A program made the translations under genes and the position numbers. A DNA stretch of 11,147 nt, taken from assembly GCA_028565635.1 (NCBI GenBank), contig JAOXYB010055901.1:1-11147 (forward strand), read 5' to 3'. Each line of letters begins with the position of its first letter. Position 1 is the first letter of the stretch. Origin of the DNA: Phoronis ovalis (lineage: Eukaryota > Phoronida > Phoronidae). Shown one piece after another: positions 1-8,772 of this stretch. The notes beneath the pieces were generated by a model, which worked only from the letters and a program-made list of their open reading frames with translations, did no database searches and had not been told where the DNA came from.

Positions 1-1418
1 CTTATAAACATGCACCCTTAACTGCAATTTATGCTTCAAGAGAGGTAGCTCTAGGAAACGGGCTCAGCTGTGCAAAGCAGCAGTCAATTAGTAAATGTTA
101 TACCTGCAAATGTATTAACAGACTTGTGTGGTTATCCTGCACAAGTAAAGGGGATATCGTATTAAGAGCAGCAACATCTCCCAACAACCCCGTATTCCTG
201 TTTAGTACTGTTAATAAATCCTGCATATGTATACAGTCAGTTACATTCTAAATGAGGGTGGCATCTAGTGTTATGCCCCAGGTTGCCCAGTTTTTGCACT
301 TGTTAACACCTCATTTCTAAAGATTTTCTATTTAATAACTACAGTATACTGCAATCGCTTGCAGTTTCTGACTATAGGTATACATTTATAAAACTATTTT
401 CAATTAAATGTGGAATGTTTATTGCACATTATTTTTTATGTCACATGAGCCCCAGTCCTAAATTCCGTACTAAGGTCTTTGGCGAACCACAATGGTGGAC
501 AATTATGTAGCTCTTTTTAACATAATATGTGTAATCTTGATTCATTATTTGGTAATAGTATAAGCTGTCAATATAAGATCGAATAATGCCACTTTTGCTT
601 TTGGATATCAGTCACCTATTAGCAAGAAACTTTATTCTATACAATATGTCTTTGCAAAGCGATTTATAATTTTGTTCATACTAAAACTGACCAAGGTCTC
701 CAAAGAAGGTAGTAGTGCATGAATCATTTAACTACATTTGCATTTTTTTTAATAAATTTTTATTTGTTAATCAACTACTTTGTATAAAATGTTTGGTATG
801 TGTGATAAAACTAAATTAAGAATGCACAAAATTTAAAACTGTGTTATGCCAATGGGATATGTTCTTATTACAAGATAAACATGACTCATATATAGATGCT
901 TTAACAAAAAATAATAATAATATGTCATAAACTGTATACTGTTATGTTGAAGTAAATAGTGGCCAATAATACAGTTAAAGAGTGCTGCCTTGAAATCTTC
1001 ATATAAACGTTTTAGAAAAATTAGACATTTCTTTTATTGTTTTATATAAGTTATTGGATGATTGCAAAAAGTTGTAAAAAGTAGTAATATTAAAAACATT
1101 CATGACTAGATATATAAATTAAATACTAAAACGCTATCTGTTTTAGCTGTTTTCCTGATGAAGTAAGATTATTACAATAAATGACATTGGAATGTCACTG
1201 ACGTTTGTTTTACTGCTCCTTTTCTTAATCGTCAAATATTTGCAAGATAAACATTCAAATTCGACCAATGAGGTCATTATTGTATCCTCTTAATGATGTC
1301 CAAGATATGAGTCATAAATGTTACCTTTTGTTTCTGAGTTTGCCGCAGACAAATAAGCTTGTAGTTTTGACAAAAAGAGGGTAAGAAAAATAACACATTT
1401 TCAAAACACTTATTTTAC

Positions 1419-1528
1419 CTGGATTTTGAATAGATCAACAGCATTTATAGTTTGCCAGACGTGCCAGTCTGATAGCAAAGTAAATTTACCTAGCTCAGGG
1501 GTGAAGTATCTCCTCAAGCAGGTAAGTA
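1419..1528 (-). other. Minus-strand exon-like segment
   Basis: On the minus strand, an acceptor-like ATACCTATGACAG precedes 110 open bases ending at ATCCAG|GTAAAA. After two split-codon bases it reads LTCLRRYFTPELGKFTLL and then SDWHVWQTINAVDLFKIQ. Its entry phase matches the exit phase of the open segment 1623-1808, which would leave a 94-base intron between them. I do not recognise the product. Chance open reading of this length is not rare in either strand, and a plus-strand reading competes. Confidence 0.22.
1434..1521 (+). other. Weak candidate for the preceding RhoGEF exon
   Basis: A segment of 88 bases from the acceptor-like GATTTTGAATAG to a strong donor CAG|GTAAGTA. It ends in phase 0, as required to join 3992, giving GVKYLLKQ|TQVAKGN. 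The reading starts STAFIVCQTC after one split base. The residues do not look like the helix expected just before this spectrin-like segment, and the same DNA is also open on the minus strand (1419-1528). Only one of the two readings is likely to be real, and possibly neither is. Confidence 0.2.
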
Positions 1529-1622
1529 CTGTCATAGGTATAATTTTTATTAGGCAGTTCATTAAAATACATGGCATTTGACATGCACAGTTTTTAAAGC
1601 TTGTTTTGAATGGATAATGCAC

Positions 1623-1808
1623 CTGTCTGCATGTGCATGCTATAACAAGGTAATTTCTCAGTGTCTTTGGGTGTAAATAGAATCTTTTTTAAAAAGAAAT
1701 TATTCAACTTCTCAAAGATGTCAACATAGTTGTATGCATTTTTTAAGTTTTGTTTATTGATACTTCCTAGAACGTTTGTGGGTGAAAACCCCTGATATTC
1801 TAATTTTG
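1623..1808 (-). other. Minus-strand exon-like segment
   Basis: A minus-strand stretch open for more than 80 codons. A possible acceptor ATCTCTCAAG gives a start at 1808, and a donor ACAG|GTGCAT ends it at 1623, phase 1 to 1. Residues include GFSPTNVLGSINKQNLKNAY and later ILFTPKDTEKLPCY, a mixed composition that looks protein-like rather than simple AT-rich translation. It matches no family I can name. It would splice in phase into 1419-1528. It could equally be a chance open frame. Confidence 0.22.
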
Positions 1809-2383
1809 CTTGAGAGATATGCAGGTATAAAACACACATTTTAATTAACTAGGTATTTAGTTCTGTAATTCGTAATGTAAATTCTGCCTTTTACGGTATG
1901 GTATATAACTTTACACGATCAGTTATGTAAATTAGTACAGGATATTTGACCAACTAACAAAAAAGTTTGTTTTGCGCAAATATAATAAAAATAGAACAGA
2001 TTAAATGGGGCTGTTTTTGGAGACATAAATTGTATGGGAAAGTTTGTTGTAGCAAGTTGCTCAAACAGAAAATAATAGTCAGCCATGAAGCAGGTATAAT
2101 ATCCATGCATTAAAAGTAAGTTTGTTTTGATTTGAATTGTTATATGCTTAAATGGTATATTTCAAGATATTTCAGCATTTTGATTTTTATGTAAGAAATA
2201 ACTTTAACTGAAATCAACTTATTTGATGATGAATTTGAGCGTGCTGATATTATTATTTTTTTACTTACAGTAGATTTGTTATCTAATGCCTATGAAAATA
2301 ATATTACATAAATATATAAAACAAATTTAGCTACTGGATCATTATTCATGAAGCAGGCGGCATGAAATTTGCCCGCCACTGCG

Positions 2384-2457
2384 ATTGGTTGACTGTAATA
2401 AGCGTATCATTTGCAAATCATAAATGAATATTCTGAAAAACGGCAAAATAAAAAGGG
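2384..2457 (+). promoter_or_regulatory. CCAAT / octamer-like / TATA-like cluster
   Basis: A compact set of promoter-like words in AT-rich intron: ATTGG (inverted CCAAT box) at 2384-2388, the perfect 10-base palindrome ATTTGCAAAT (octamer-like) at 2409-2418, and AAAATAAAAAGGG (TATA-like) at 2445-2457 followed by GC-richer GCAGCCGTGGGC. The order and spacing resemble an RNA polymerase II core promoter facing right. A GC-rich imperfect hairpin (AGGCGG with CCCGCC) lies just to the left at 2353-2378. AT-rich words occur easily by chance here, so the call is tentative. Confidence 0.2.
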
Positions 2458-2600
2458 CAGCCGTGGGCAAGTTGGTGAATAAGATATTATTAAAACATAA
2501 TAAATCTTACGAAAATTATCCTAAACAATCTTAACATTATTTTGATAATGATGAAACATTGCCCCCAGTGTAAAGCATTTAATTGAGATTTTCTGCTACA

Positions 2601-2747
2601 ATGAGTTCAGTTTTCTTAACATTATTGAAAGGCAATCAGCAGATTATTAAAGAAATAAAAACTATCCAGTGCTCTGTTGACTCAACTCAGGAAAACTACA
2701 TAATGCAACTTGTTCAAAGTAAACATGCCCAAAAAGAACAGTTTTAA
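2601..2747 (+). CDS. Possible small ORF, 48 codons, unknown
   Basis: ATG in context ACAATGA at 2601, ending TAA at 2745-2747. The residues (MSSVFLTLLKGNQQIIKEIK, then TIQCSVDSTQENYIMQLVQ and HAQKEQF) suggest a short amphipathic helix with mixed composition. It lies about 145 bases downstream of the promoter-like cluster and in the same frame as the next short ORF. No family is recognised; a chance ORF or a remnant of a decayed gene is as likely as a real microprotein. Confidence 0.15.
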   Translation: MSSVFLTLLKGNQQIIKEIKTIQCSVDSTQENYIMQLVQSKHAQKEQF

Positions 2748-2786
2748 CTAACTGTATGTATGCTTTGTGTCGAGTAACCCTGTTAA

Positions 2787-2915
2787 ATGAGAAAATGTCT
2801 CAGAGCCGACAGAGAGCAAAAAGCACAGGAAGTCTTTAAAAAATGTTGTGTATGTGAAGTTTCATTGAGTGAAGTTGTTTATAACTGCGTGGGACAATAC
2901 CAGTCTGTATGTTAA
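2787..2915 (+). CDS. Possible small cysteine-rich ORF, 42 codons, unknown
   Basis: ATG at 2787, TAA at 2913-2915, in the same frame as 2601-2747. It begins MRKCLRADREQKAQEVFKKC and has CCVCE and later YNCVGQYQSVC. Reading through the stops in the same frame shows further C-x-x-C pairs before it (VCMLC) and after it (LICIHC), a pattern reminiscent of zinc-binding knuckles. Several in-frame stops separate these pieces, so if they were once one protein it is broken. No family is assigned. Confidence 0.15.
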   Translation: MRKCLRADREQKAQEVFKKCCVCEVSLSEVVYNCVGQYQSVC

Positions 2916-3364
2916 AAAGAACTGATTTGCATTCATTGTTAAACATGAATTGAAGTATATGTTCTTCATGTGGTCTTGGGTCAGTCACTGGTTTTCAGAT
3001 GGCAAGGTAGGATTGATCTTGAAAATTTGCAAATATGTGAACTCGTTTAATATAAAGCTGGTGTATTTATGAGAATTTTTTGTAAAATTATATTTTTACA
3101 CCAAGTAGGGTTTAAAGTTTGCACAATACCTGCTGACCAAGTATATATTATAATTTTTTTCACTTCGTACATATAGTAAGTTACCTATATCTATGAGATT
3201 ATAACAAGCTGGTCAATTGTTGCAACATTGCCAACATTTGAAAGGTTTGTATTGTAGTGATTTATTCTGTTCATTAATTTGTTGTCACTTTGCTAAAGTG
3301 CAATAAACATGTTTATATGGGATGATAATTTGAGAGCTGACCTTCTAATGATATTCCTCTCAAG

Positions 3365-3388
3365 CGGCACTTTGTTCGGCACTTTGTT
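3365..3388 (+). repeat. 12-base tandem duplication
   Basis: CGGCACTTTGTT occurs twice head to tail with no mismatch. It is GC-richer than the flanks and intronic; no function is apparent. Confidence 0.9.
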
Positions 3389-3991
3389 CGGGACAATAAA
3401 TCACAAAGTTAATTTGAAATATTGTTTATTACAGTGCACATCCTCTAACAACAAAGTAGTAAATAACAGTTTTTAATATGATAATAATTTGGCTAGTTTA
3501 TTGTGGAGGTGATAGAATGGACTATTATAGTTTTGTGAAATATCTTAATTCATCTGATCAAACACTACAAGGATATAAAAGTATATTATAAGATAGTTAC
3601 GTTTGCTTGAGTTAAGTTGATGAAAGCTAGCTTGAAAGGTTTTATTATCAGTTTGGAAAACTGTTTCTGCTTCAAAGTACTAACATTTCTGGTTATTATA
3701 TTTTGCTATTTTAAAAGGAATCAAAAACATAGAAAGGGATCCTTTACAAGCATGGATAACATTGACATTAAAAAGTGTTGCAGCAAGAAAATGAACCTGT
3801 ATCTCACATTCATTTATGGGAGGCACTACAAGAGGCTGAGAATGAGTTGTATCTGTGCTGAAGACATGCACGTGATCTATTAATTGTCCGTTCCTTATTC
3901 TGCAGTATCATTTTGAATCATCAAGCTATCTACGGGTGTTAATAATTTGAATTCAAAAATTGTATTTAAAGAAACTTTTCGTTCATTTTAG

Positions 3992-4186
3992 ACACAAGTA
4001 GCCAAAGGTAATGATCTGATAGAAGAAGGCACAATGTTGTCCAAATCCACAGATTCCACAGACAGTTCCACCATTGCTGAGACAACCAATTTATTACGAA
4101 CACACTTGGAAAACTTTACCAGTGGACTGGAAGATTCCAGGGACAGAATAGAAGCTACTGCCAAGTCCTATAGTTTGCTGGACAAG
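3992..4186 (+). CDS. RhoGEF exon: spectrin-like repeat segment (residues 1-65)
   Basis: An exon of 195 bases, phase 0 at both ends. It is preceded by a T-rich acceptor ending TTCATTTTAG and followed by the donor AAG|GTATGTG. It begins TQVAKGNDLIEEG and ends AKSYSLLDK. The amphipathic heptad pattern (for example LLRTHLENF and LEDSRDRIEA) and the join to SYEWALEAM in the next exon resemble spectrin-type three-helix bundles upstream of the DH domain in Trio/Kalirin/Dbs/PLEKHG4 proteins. In that family this region serves as scaffold and autoinhibitory module; no catalytic residue is expected. The Thr/Ser-rich stretch STDSTDSSTIAE is probably the loop between helices. There is no start codon context, so this is an internal exon and more spectrin-like sequence should precede it. 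The exon is strongly supported by composition, splice sites and phase. Confidence 0.85.
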
Positions 4187-4380
4187 GTATGTGTACTGGT
4201 AGGAGGATAAGAAAAAAAATTACCTGCCCATTTTATTAAAGTTTTAATATGCTACCTTGTCGTCATCTGTCAAAATCATATAAGTTGGTGTATGTAAACA
4301 GCTATGTCTTGACATGAGAGTTATACTTCTGATGGACTTTTTGCATGTACTTGGTGGAAACACTGTAATGGGCACCATGT

Positions 4381-4457
4381 GAACCCAAACAATTCAAGCA
4401 TACAGAAAACTGCTTCACTGTTCATTCACAAAATGCATACTGGGAACATTTGGGTTC
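4381..4457. repeat. Inverted repeat, 9-base arms
   Basis: GAACCCAAA at 4381-4389 and its reverse complement TTTGGGTTC at 4449-4457 are separated by 59 bases. This could be the edge of a small palindromic element or chance; no target-site duplication was identified. Confidence 0.4.
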
Positions 4458-4575
4458 CTACGGCGAACGGGACAGGGGCCCAACAAAGTGCATGCAAATA
4501 ATCTATTATAAAAATGTGATGACACAAGTCGAAAAAACAAATCAGAAATTTTCAAAATAGTGTCAGTACAATTAC

Positions 4576-4722
4576 CTGGCCGTTTAGGTTATTAAGTTGA
4601 ACAACATTGTTAACAGCCAAAGGTAATGTGTTGCTGAAGATGATCGTAGGCCTGGTGATATCTACTCTCTGAAATACCCTTGTTACAATGTTTAGTACCA
4701 CATCCTTACATCTTGATGCACT
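4576..4722 (-). other. Minus-strand exon-like segment inside the large RhoGEF intron
   Basis: Read on the minus strand, a strong acceptor (CTTTTTTTATTGCAG) leads into 147 open bases ending at a good donor (GGCCAG|GTAATT), phase 0 at both ends, 49 codons. The translation has balanced composition: it starts SASRCKDVVLNIVTRVFQRV, and later contains TRPTIIFSNTLPLAVNN. The DNA is richer in G+C than its surroundings and the plus strand is stop-interrupted here. No product is recognised. It may be an exon of a gene nested on the opposite strand, or a fossil. Confidence 0.33.
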
Positions 4723-5866
4723 CTGCAATAAAAAAAGACTTGTGGCGGCCATAAATATTCTAATTAGAAAACTAATTTTATGCAGATTCTTATGCAACTT
4801 TTGCCGCAAATGCTACAACAAATATTTGACAGGTTAGCCAATTTAGTTGCATCTGATTTACTAAACTAAACAAGCTTCATTTTATAAATGTAAAAATAAT
4901 GTAACAAAAATTTTAATTGCTTATCAGTTTGCTGCTTCTCTTTGAATAGCACATCATTAATGTAACTGGTAATGATGTCATTCATTCTCACCAGGTTTTT
5001 TGTGTATGAAATTGTAACTTTCATTGGTTAATTTCATTATTCTGTATATTCTTTATTCCGGTCAATTTTCATTGCATTTCACCTTTTAGTATATCTGAAA
5101 TGACCACCTGTGCTACAGCAGTATAAAGTACATGTCACACAACACCTGGACACTTTTTAGTTGGTTAATTCTTTTTAACGCTTTGGAAAAATTAACAATA
5201 AATTTGTATAATTTCATAATTTAAGCACCATACATTACTATTAAAATTGACGTAAAATTTAATGATGCATAGTCCCCGAGAGATTGAAGTAAAAGATTTT
5301 TACATGAAACAACTTTTGTACATGAAAAAATAGAGTATAGTATAAAATTCATAGGGTTAAAAATATCAACAAAATGCACAAAGAAAGTGTCAAATAATTT
5401 ATTTTGATAGCAGAATAGCTATGTTATAGAACATCTTAAAATAACAATCTTTTATTGAGTGTAATTTTATAGCTCAATTTGATTAGATGTAGGTGATAAA
5501 AGATTGCAAGTGCACTTATTTAAGCATGTATTATGTGGTATTATAACAGTCCAGAGCATAAAAATTAATAAATGTATGAAGTATAATAATGGAATAGAAT
5601 TTTACTGAAAAATTGGCACATTATTATTATAAAAGTACATTTATATTTAGTCAAATTTTAATATCAAGATTTCCATTCTTCGAGTATTAATTACATCTTC
5701 GTCTGATTTATCTGGGACAAAGACAGTTAAACCTTATAGCAATAAATACATGAAAGCTTTGACTTTTGCATTGTTTTTGTAATAGTAGTTTAATATGCTC
5801 TTCATAGGACTACTTCAGTTCTTTTATCATTACTGCACACTATCATAAAAAATGTTGGTGTCTCCA

Positions 5867-5935
5867 TGGCTATTAGTTAGCACAATATGTACTTTTTCAA
5901 CTTCCTAAAATTATTACCTTTATAGCTAATAGCCA
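5867..5935. repeat. Inverted repeat with 10-base perfect arms
   Basis: TGGCTATTAG (5867-5876) pairs with CTAATAGCCA (5926-5935); three more pairs inward, including one G-U, would extend the stem to 13. The loop is about 43 bases and AT-rich. It could fold in the pre-mRNA within the 2.8-kb intron, with no known role. Confidence 0.45.
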
Positions 5936-7000
5936 ACCATATCACTGTAATCGATGGTAAAATTGACTGGAACCATTCACTTTCTGTATTTATAATAATT
6001 CTCTATAAGTATCATGCAGAATGACATTTAATGTGTGGTTTTATTTGCCTTTGTATAATTGTCACATCCTTTACTCTGTATGATGTTAAATTAACTCAGG
6101 TTAAGAAATGGTCCCATTGTTGGTCATTAGTTTTATATATCTAAATAGATAGCTCATATGAAACCTTCCTAAACTATCTCGAACTATCATGAACTTTCTC
6201 TTTAGGTTTTGAATATTTTTTTTGAACATTTACCTTACAACCTCATTAAGATCAAAAATTTGCTTACTCAACTGTTCAAAATTTTAAAATTTGCGTAGAT
6301 TGTGGCAAACAAATGAGTGTAAAGTATCCTGCCATGGGCTAACATGGTTGGTTACCTTTTTTGCCAGAGTCTTTGCTTAAGAATTCATCTTTAATTAGGG
6401 ATGTACAAAAGGTGCAATCATATGATCAACTGATAAAAGGCCATTCATAGCACCAGAGGAAAAGTTAAACTAGTGCACTGATCTGTGTTGAAGTTTGAAT
6501 GTTCATGTTGCAGGGCCCTGTTCAAAATTTATACATTGTAACTATATAGTAAAAACTGTAAGTTTGATTATTCATGCATTTTTAGAAGCTATTTTACTAT
6601 AGGTTTAGTCATGTATAAATAAGAGCAAGGTTGAATTGTTTGGCGACAAAAATTATCTTGTATTAAATCGGGCATTTTAAGTGTGTACAAGACCTTCTGT
6701 GTCATTTAGAAATGGGAGCGTTATTGGGAAACATGGTGCAAAACTGCTGAAAATAAGCAATTGTAAATTCATAAAACTCTTGGATTATATTGGAAAATTT
6801 ATGATAGGAGATTAAATTTATAATTTTAGGAAAAAAAATGCAATGAAATTTGGTGAAAATTTTAGTTTCACAACCAGTTTAAATTACAAAAGCAGTGTTA
6901 CTGTTTGTTAGTGGAATTTGTAGTTATAGAAATTCCTTAGAAAGGTGTCATGAACAGAAGACAGGAATTAATTGAATGCATTCGGATATTTTTATTTCAG

Positions 7001-7941
7001 TCTTATGAGTGGGCATTAGAAGCCATGAAATATGTAGCTGGAATGAAAATGGACAATTGTACTAATGTGGAAGGCCTAGATAAACTTTCTAGTAATTTGG
7101 AATTGTATTTAAAAGACCATCCACCTATACCATTGGATACCTTTGATTTAATGCATGATCTCGCAACAAAGCTCAAAAATGAACGATTGCAAGATCAGTG
7201 CAAGGTTGCCCGATCAAGGTGTTCAGAAACGGAACAATTAATACGGGTACGCCAGCTAACGCTAAGAAAAGCGAGAGCACAAATGGATGCAGAGAGAACA
7301 AGAAAGACTTCTAGTGACAGTAGTAGTCAGTCTAGTGACTGCAGTAATATGCCTCCAAAATCACCAGATGGCATAGTTATCAACTCCTATGGAGTACGTT
7401 TACGACCAAAGAAGACGCCAGATTCTAATATTTGGGTTCCAAGAAGTGCTAGTGCTCCGGTGCAGAATACAGATACGCCTGTTAGAAGACGGTCATATGC
7501 TGGTACTCCCTCAAACCCTATGTATAGAAGATCTCAACCTGTAATGCTTGAAAGCCATGGAAATATTTCTGAATATGATGAACAATTATTTAACGATGGT
7601 TTAATCACGGAAGATTTATCTGATCGAGTGGTGGCTAGTTTACCTAAAACAATATCAGCTAATAAATTACATGGATCTAGGGAAAGTCTTAGTAATTCCA
7701 GTGAAAATTTATTAAAAGATTCAAGGACTCAAAATAGGAAAAGCCTGTCATCACCGCAGTATGAAAATTCTGCTCAAAATACAGTGTCAAATAAACATAA
7801 TAAACCATTTCGAAAGATGAGAAGGGCTAATACAGTTGCAACTATAGAAACAGATACAGCACTAGAAAATGATTCACCTGTTGATAGAAGAAGTGCTAGG
7901 ACTGTTAGTATGATCACGGGAAGTTCCGATAGTTTACCAAG
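7001..7941 (+). CDS. RhoGEF large exon: end of spectrin-like segment plus Ser/Arg-rich linker (residues 66-379)
   Basis: A 941-base exon, acceptor TTTATTTCAG at 6991-7000, donor AAG|GTAAGAA at 7942. It enters in phase 0 and leaves two bases into a Ser codon. Residues 66-163 continue the helical segment (SYEWALEAMKY, then FDLMHDLATKLKNERLQDQ and LRKARAQMDAE). Residues 164-378 are low in hydrophobics and rich in Ser, Arg and Asn, so probably disordered. Basic-directed Ser/Thr motifs recur: RSASAP (213-218, an exact RSXSXP 14-3-3 mode I form), RRRSYAGTP (227-235), YRRSQP (240-245), RKSLSSP (311-317) and RRSART (361-366). Regulation by basophilic kinases and 14-3-3 is inference. An in-frame ATG at 6950 lies upstream of the acceptor, but the strong splice site and the helical continuity from 4186 favour splicing at 7001 over a start there. 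Confidence 0.92.
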
Positions 7942-8384
7942 GTAAGAACATATTTTGCTATAGTTTTTTGCTTGGAGTATATGATCTTTGCATAGAGATG
8001 TGCCTTTGAACTGCTAAAAACCTGAAAATGCTTATCAGTTATAAGGAATAGAACCATAATTATGCCTCAATGACGAAGAATGTATCCATATGCCACATTT
8101 GCAAAAACAAAATATATATTTTTAAAAAAGCTGCAAAAACAGATGCATATTAATTTTTTACATATACCAAGAACAAGTTTCATGTGGGGCGCATTTGTCT
8201 CCAGTTATAGGTACAACTGTTACTACTTATAGTACAAAAATCAGTTCCTTATGAGAATTTATAATGGTGACTTGTATATTTTGACATGTATTCAATGATG
8301 TTACAAATCTGTTCACAACATGTATTACCATTAAAACAGTTGGAAGAAGCACTTTTGGCATTAATTGTAATATTTTTTTTGTAG
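7942..8384 (+). other. RhoGEF intron, 443 bases
   Basis: Donor GTAAGAA, acceptor poly-T then GTAG, interrupting a Ser codon after its second base. The interior is AT-rich. A minus-strand open frame across 8227-8481 is largely the complement of the downstream exon and has no splice or start support. Nothing else seen. Confidence 0.9.
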
Positions 8385-8561
8385 CTTGCCTGAGGAAGAT
8401 GAAAATCAAACAACACCGATTCCAAATAGGAAAACTGTTTGGAGTCCAGTTCCTGTAAATACTCACTTGCTGATGAGGCATTCTAAAAGTCTACCTGTTG
8501 GAAATTATTATGGGTCCATGGCTGATCTCAGGTTAACAGAGGAACAAGTGAAAAGTAGAAG
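8385..8561 (+). CDS. RhoGEF exon: pre-DH linker (residues 379-438)
   Basis: A 177-base exon with a poly-T acceptor ending TTTGTAG and donor AAG|GTAAGTC. Its first base completes the Ser codon split from 7941, and its last two bases start an Arg codon finished at 8773. The product runs from an acidic LPEEDEN start through NRKTVWSPVPVN and RHSKSLPVGNYYGSMADLR to LTEEQVKSRR, which leads directly into the DH domain. RHSKSLP (410-416) fits the looser R-x-x-x-S-x-P 14-3-3 form if phosphorylated; that role is inference. The YYGSMADLRL stretch looks more constrained than the Ser-rich linker before it and may be an autoinhibitory or docking element, as is known for residues N-terminal to DH in other Dbl proteins. 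A candidate microexon (8672-8689) lies in the intron that follows. Confidence 0.9.
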
Positions 8562-8671
8562 GTAAGTCTACCCTTATAAAGGCAAATAAGGCTTGATACT
8601 GACAGGTGACAATTTAGACATCTTGATAATCTTTTGTTGCATGGTGACTGTACTGGCTGCTTAGCTTTTAG

Positions 8672-8689
8672 TGTCTTACATCTTGACAG
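8672..8689 (+). other. Candidate 18-base alternative microexon before the DH domain
   Basis: Within the 211-base intron 8562-8772, an acceptor-like GCTTAGCTTTTAG is followed after 18 bases by a perfect donor, CAG|GTAAGC. Inclusion would keep frame: the split Arg codon becomes Ser, the residues VLHLD are added, and the final AG joins G of 8773 to restore Arg, giving KSRSVLHLDRTLALV in place of KSRRTLALV. The strong unexplained donor and frame preservation are seen; actual use is inference. Frame fit alone has a one-in-three chance. Confidence 0.3.
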
Positions 8690-8772
8690 GTAAGCCTGCA
8701 GCCTTGAGAATTATTAATGCAAAGAATTTATATCACAAATTAAATTAATTATCACTATCACCATTTTTGTAG

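Larger units (their letters stand above)
1..3991 (+). other. Intron or 5' flank of the RhoGEF gene, about 4 kb
   Basis: AT-rich sequence with many stops in all frames and short poly-A, poly-T and ATA/TTA runs. No recognised RhoGEF exon lies here, yet the first sure exon (3992) starts in mid-domain at phase 0, so this is at least partly intron. Islands that stand out: minus-strand open segments between about 1419 and 2110, a weak plus-strand exon candidate at 1434-1521, a CCAAT/octamer/TATA-like cluster at 2384-2457, two same-frame short ORFs at 2601-2747 and 2787-2915, and a 12-base tandem duplication at 3365-3388. An 88-codon ATG ORF at 3617-3883 is judged random. I see nothing in 1-1400. 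Confidence 0.7.
4187..7000 (+). other. RhoGEF intron, 2.8 kb, splitting the spectrin-like segment
   Basis: Donor AAG|GTATGTG at 4187, acceptor TTTATTTCAG ending at 7000, phase 0. Mostly AT-rich and stop-dense. It contains a minus-strand exon-like segment (4576-4722), an inverted pair of GAACCCAAA arms (4381-4389 and 4449-4457), and a longer hairpin with TGGCTATTAG arms (5867-5876 and 5926-5935). From about 4860 to 6990 I see nothing else that can be named. Confidence 0.85.

Noticed and set aside
905-921. Short ATA/AAT run, and the similar TTA run near 10741-10755
   Set aside because: Only a few units, ordinary for AT-rich DNA; not worth calling microsatellites.
2050-2094. Plus-strand open stretch reading KLLKQ followed by a GTATAA donor-like site
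   Set aside because: Its exit phase does not match exon 3992 and the open part is too short to support.
1919-2110. 63-codon minus-strand ORF
   Set aside because: Aromatic-rich translation, no convincing donor or acceptor in a phase that would link 4576 to 1808, no recognised family.
3617-3883. 88-codon plus-strand ORF just upstream of exon 3992
   Set aside because: AT-biased, Phe/Ile/Lys/Cys-rich translation with no recognisable domain; its open minus-strand complement has no splice support, and length alone is expected by chance in this much sequence.
6950-7000. In-frame ATG 17 codons upstream of the large exon as a protein start
   Set aside because: A strong acceptor (TTTATTTCAG) sits at 7000 and the phase and helix pattern continue from exon 3992-4186. 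An alternative first exon here is possible but has no promoter support.
8227-8481. 84-codon minus-strand ORF
   Set aside because: Largely the complement of RhoGEF exon 8385-8561 and its poly-T acceptor.
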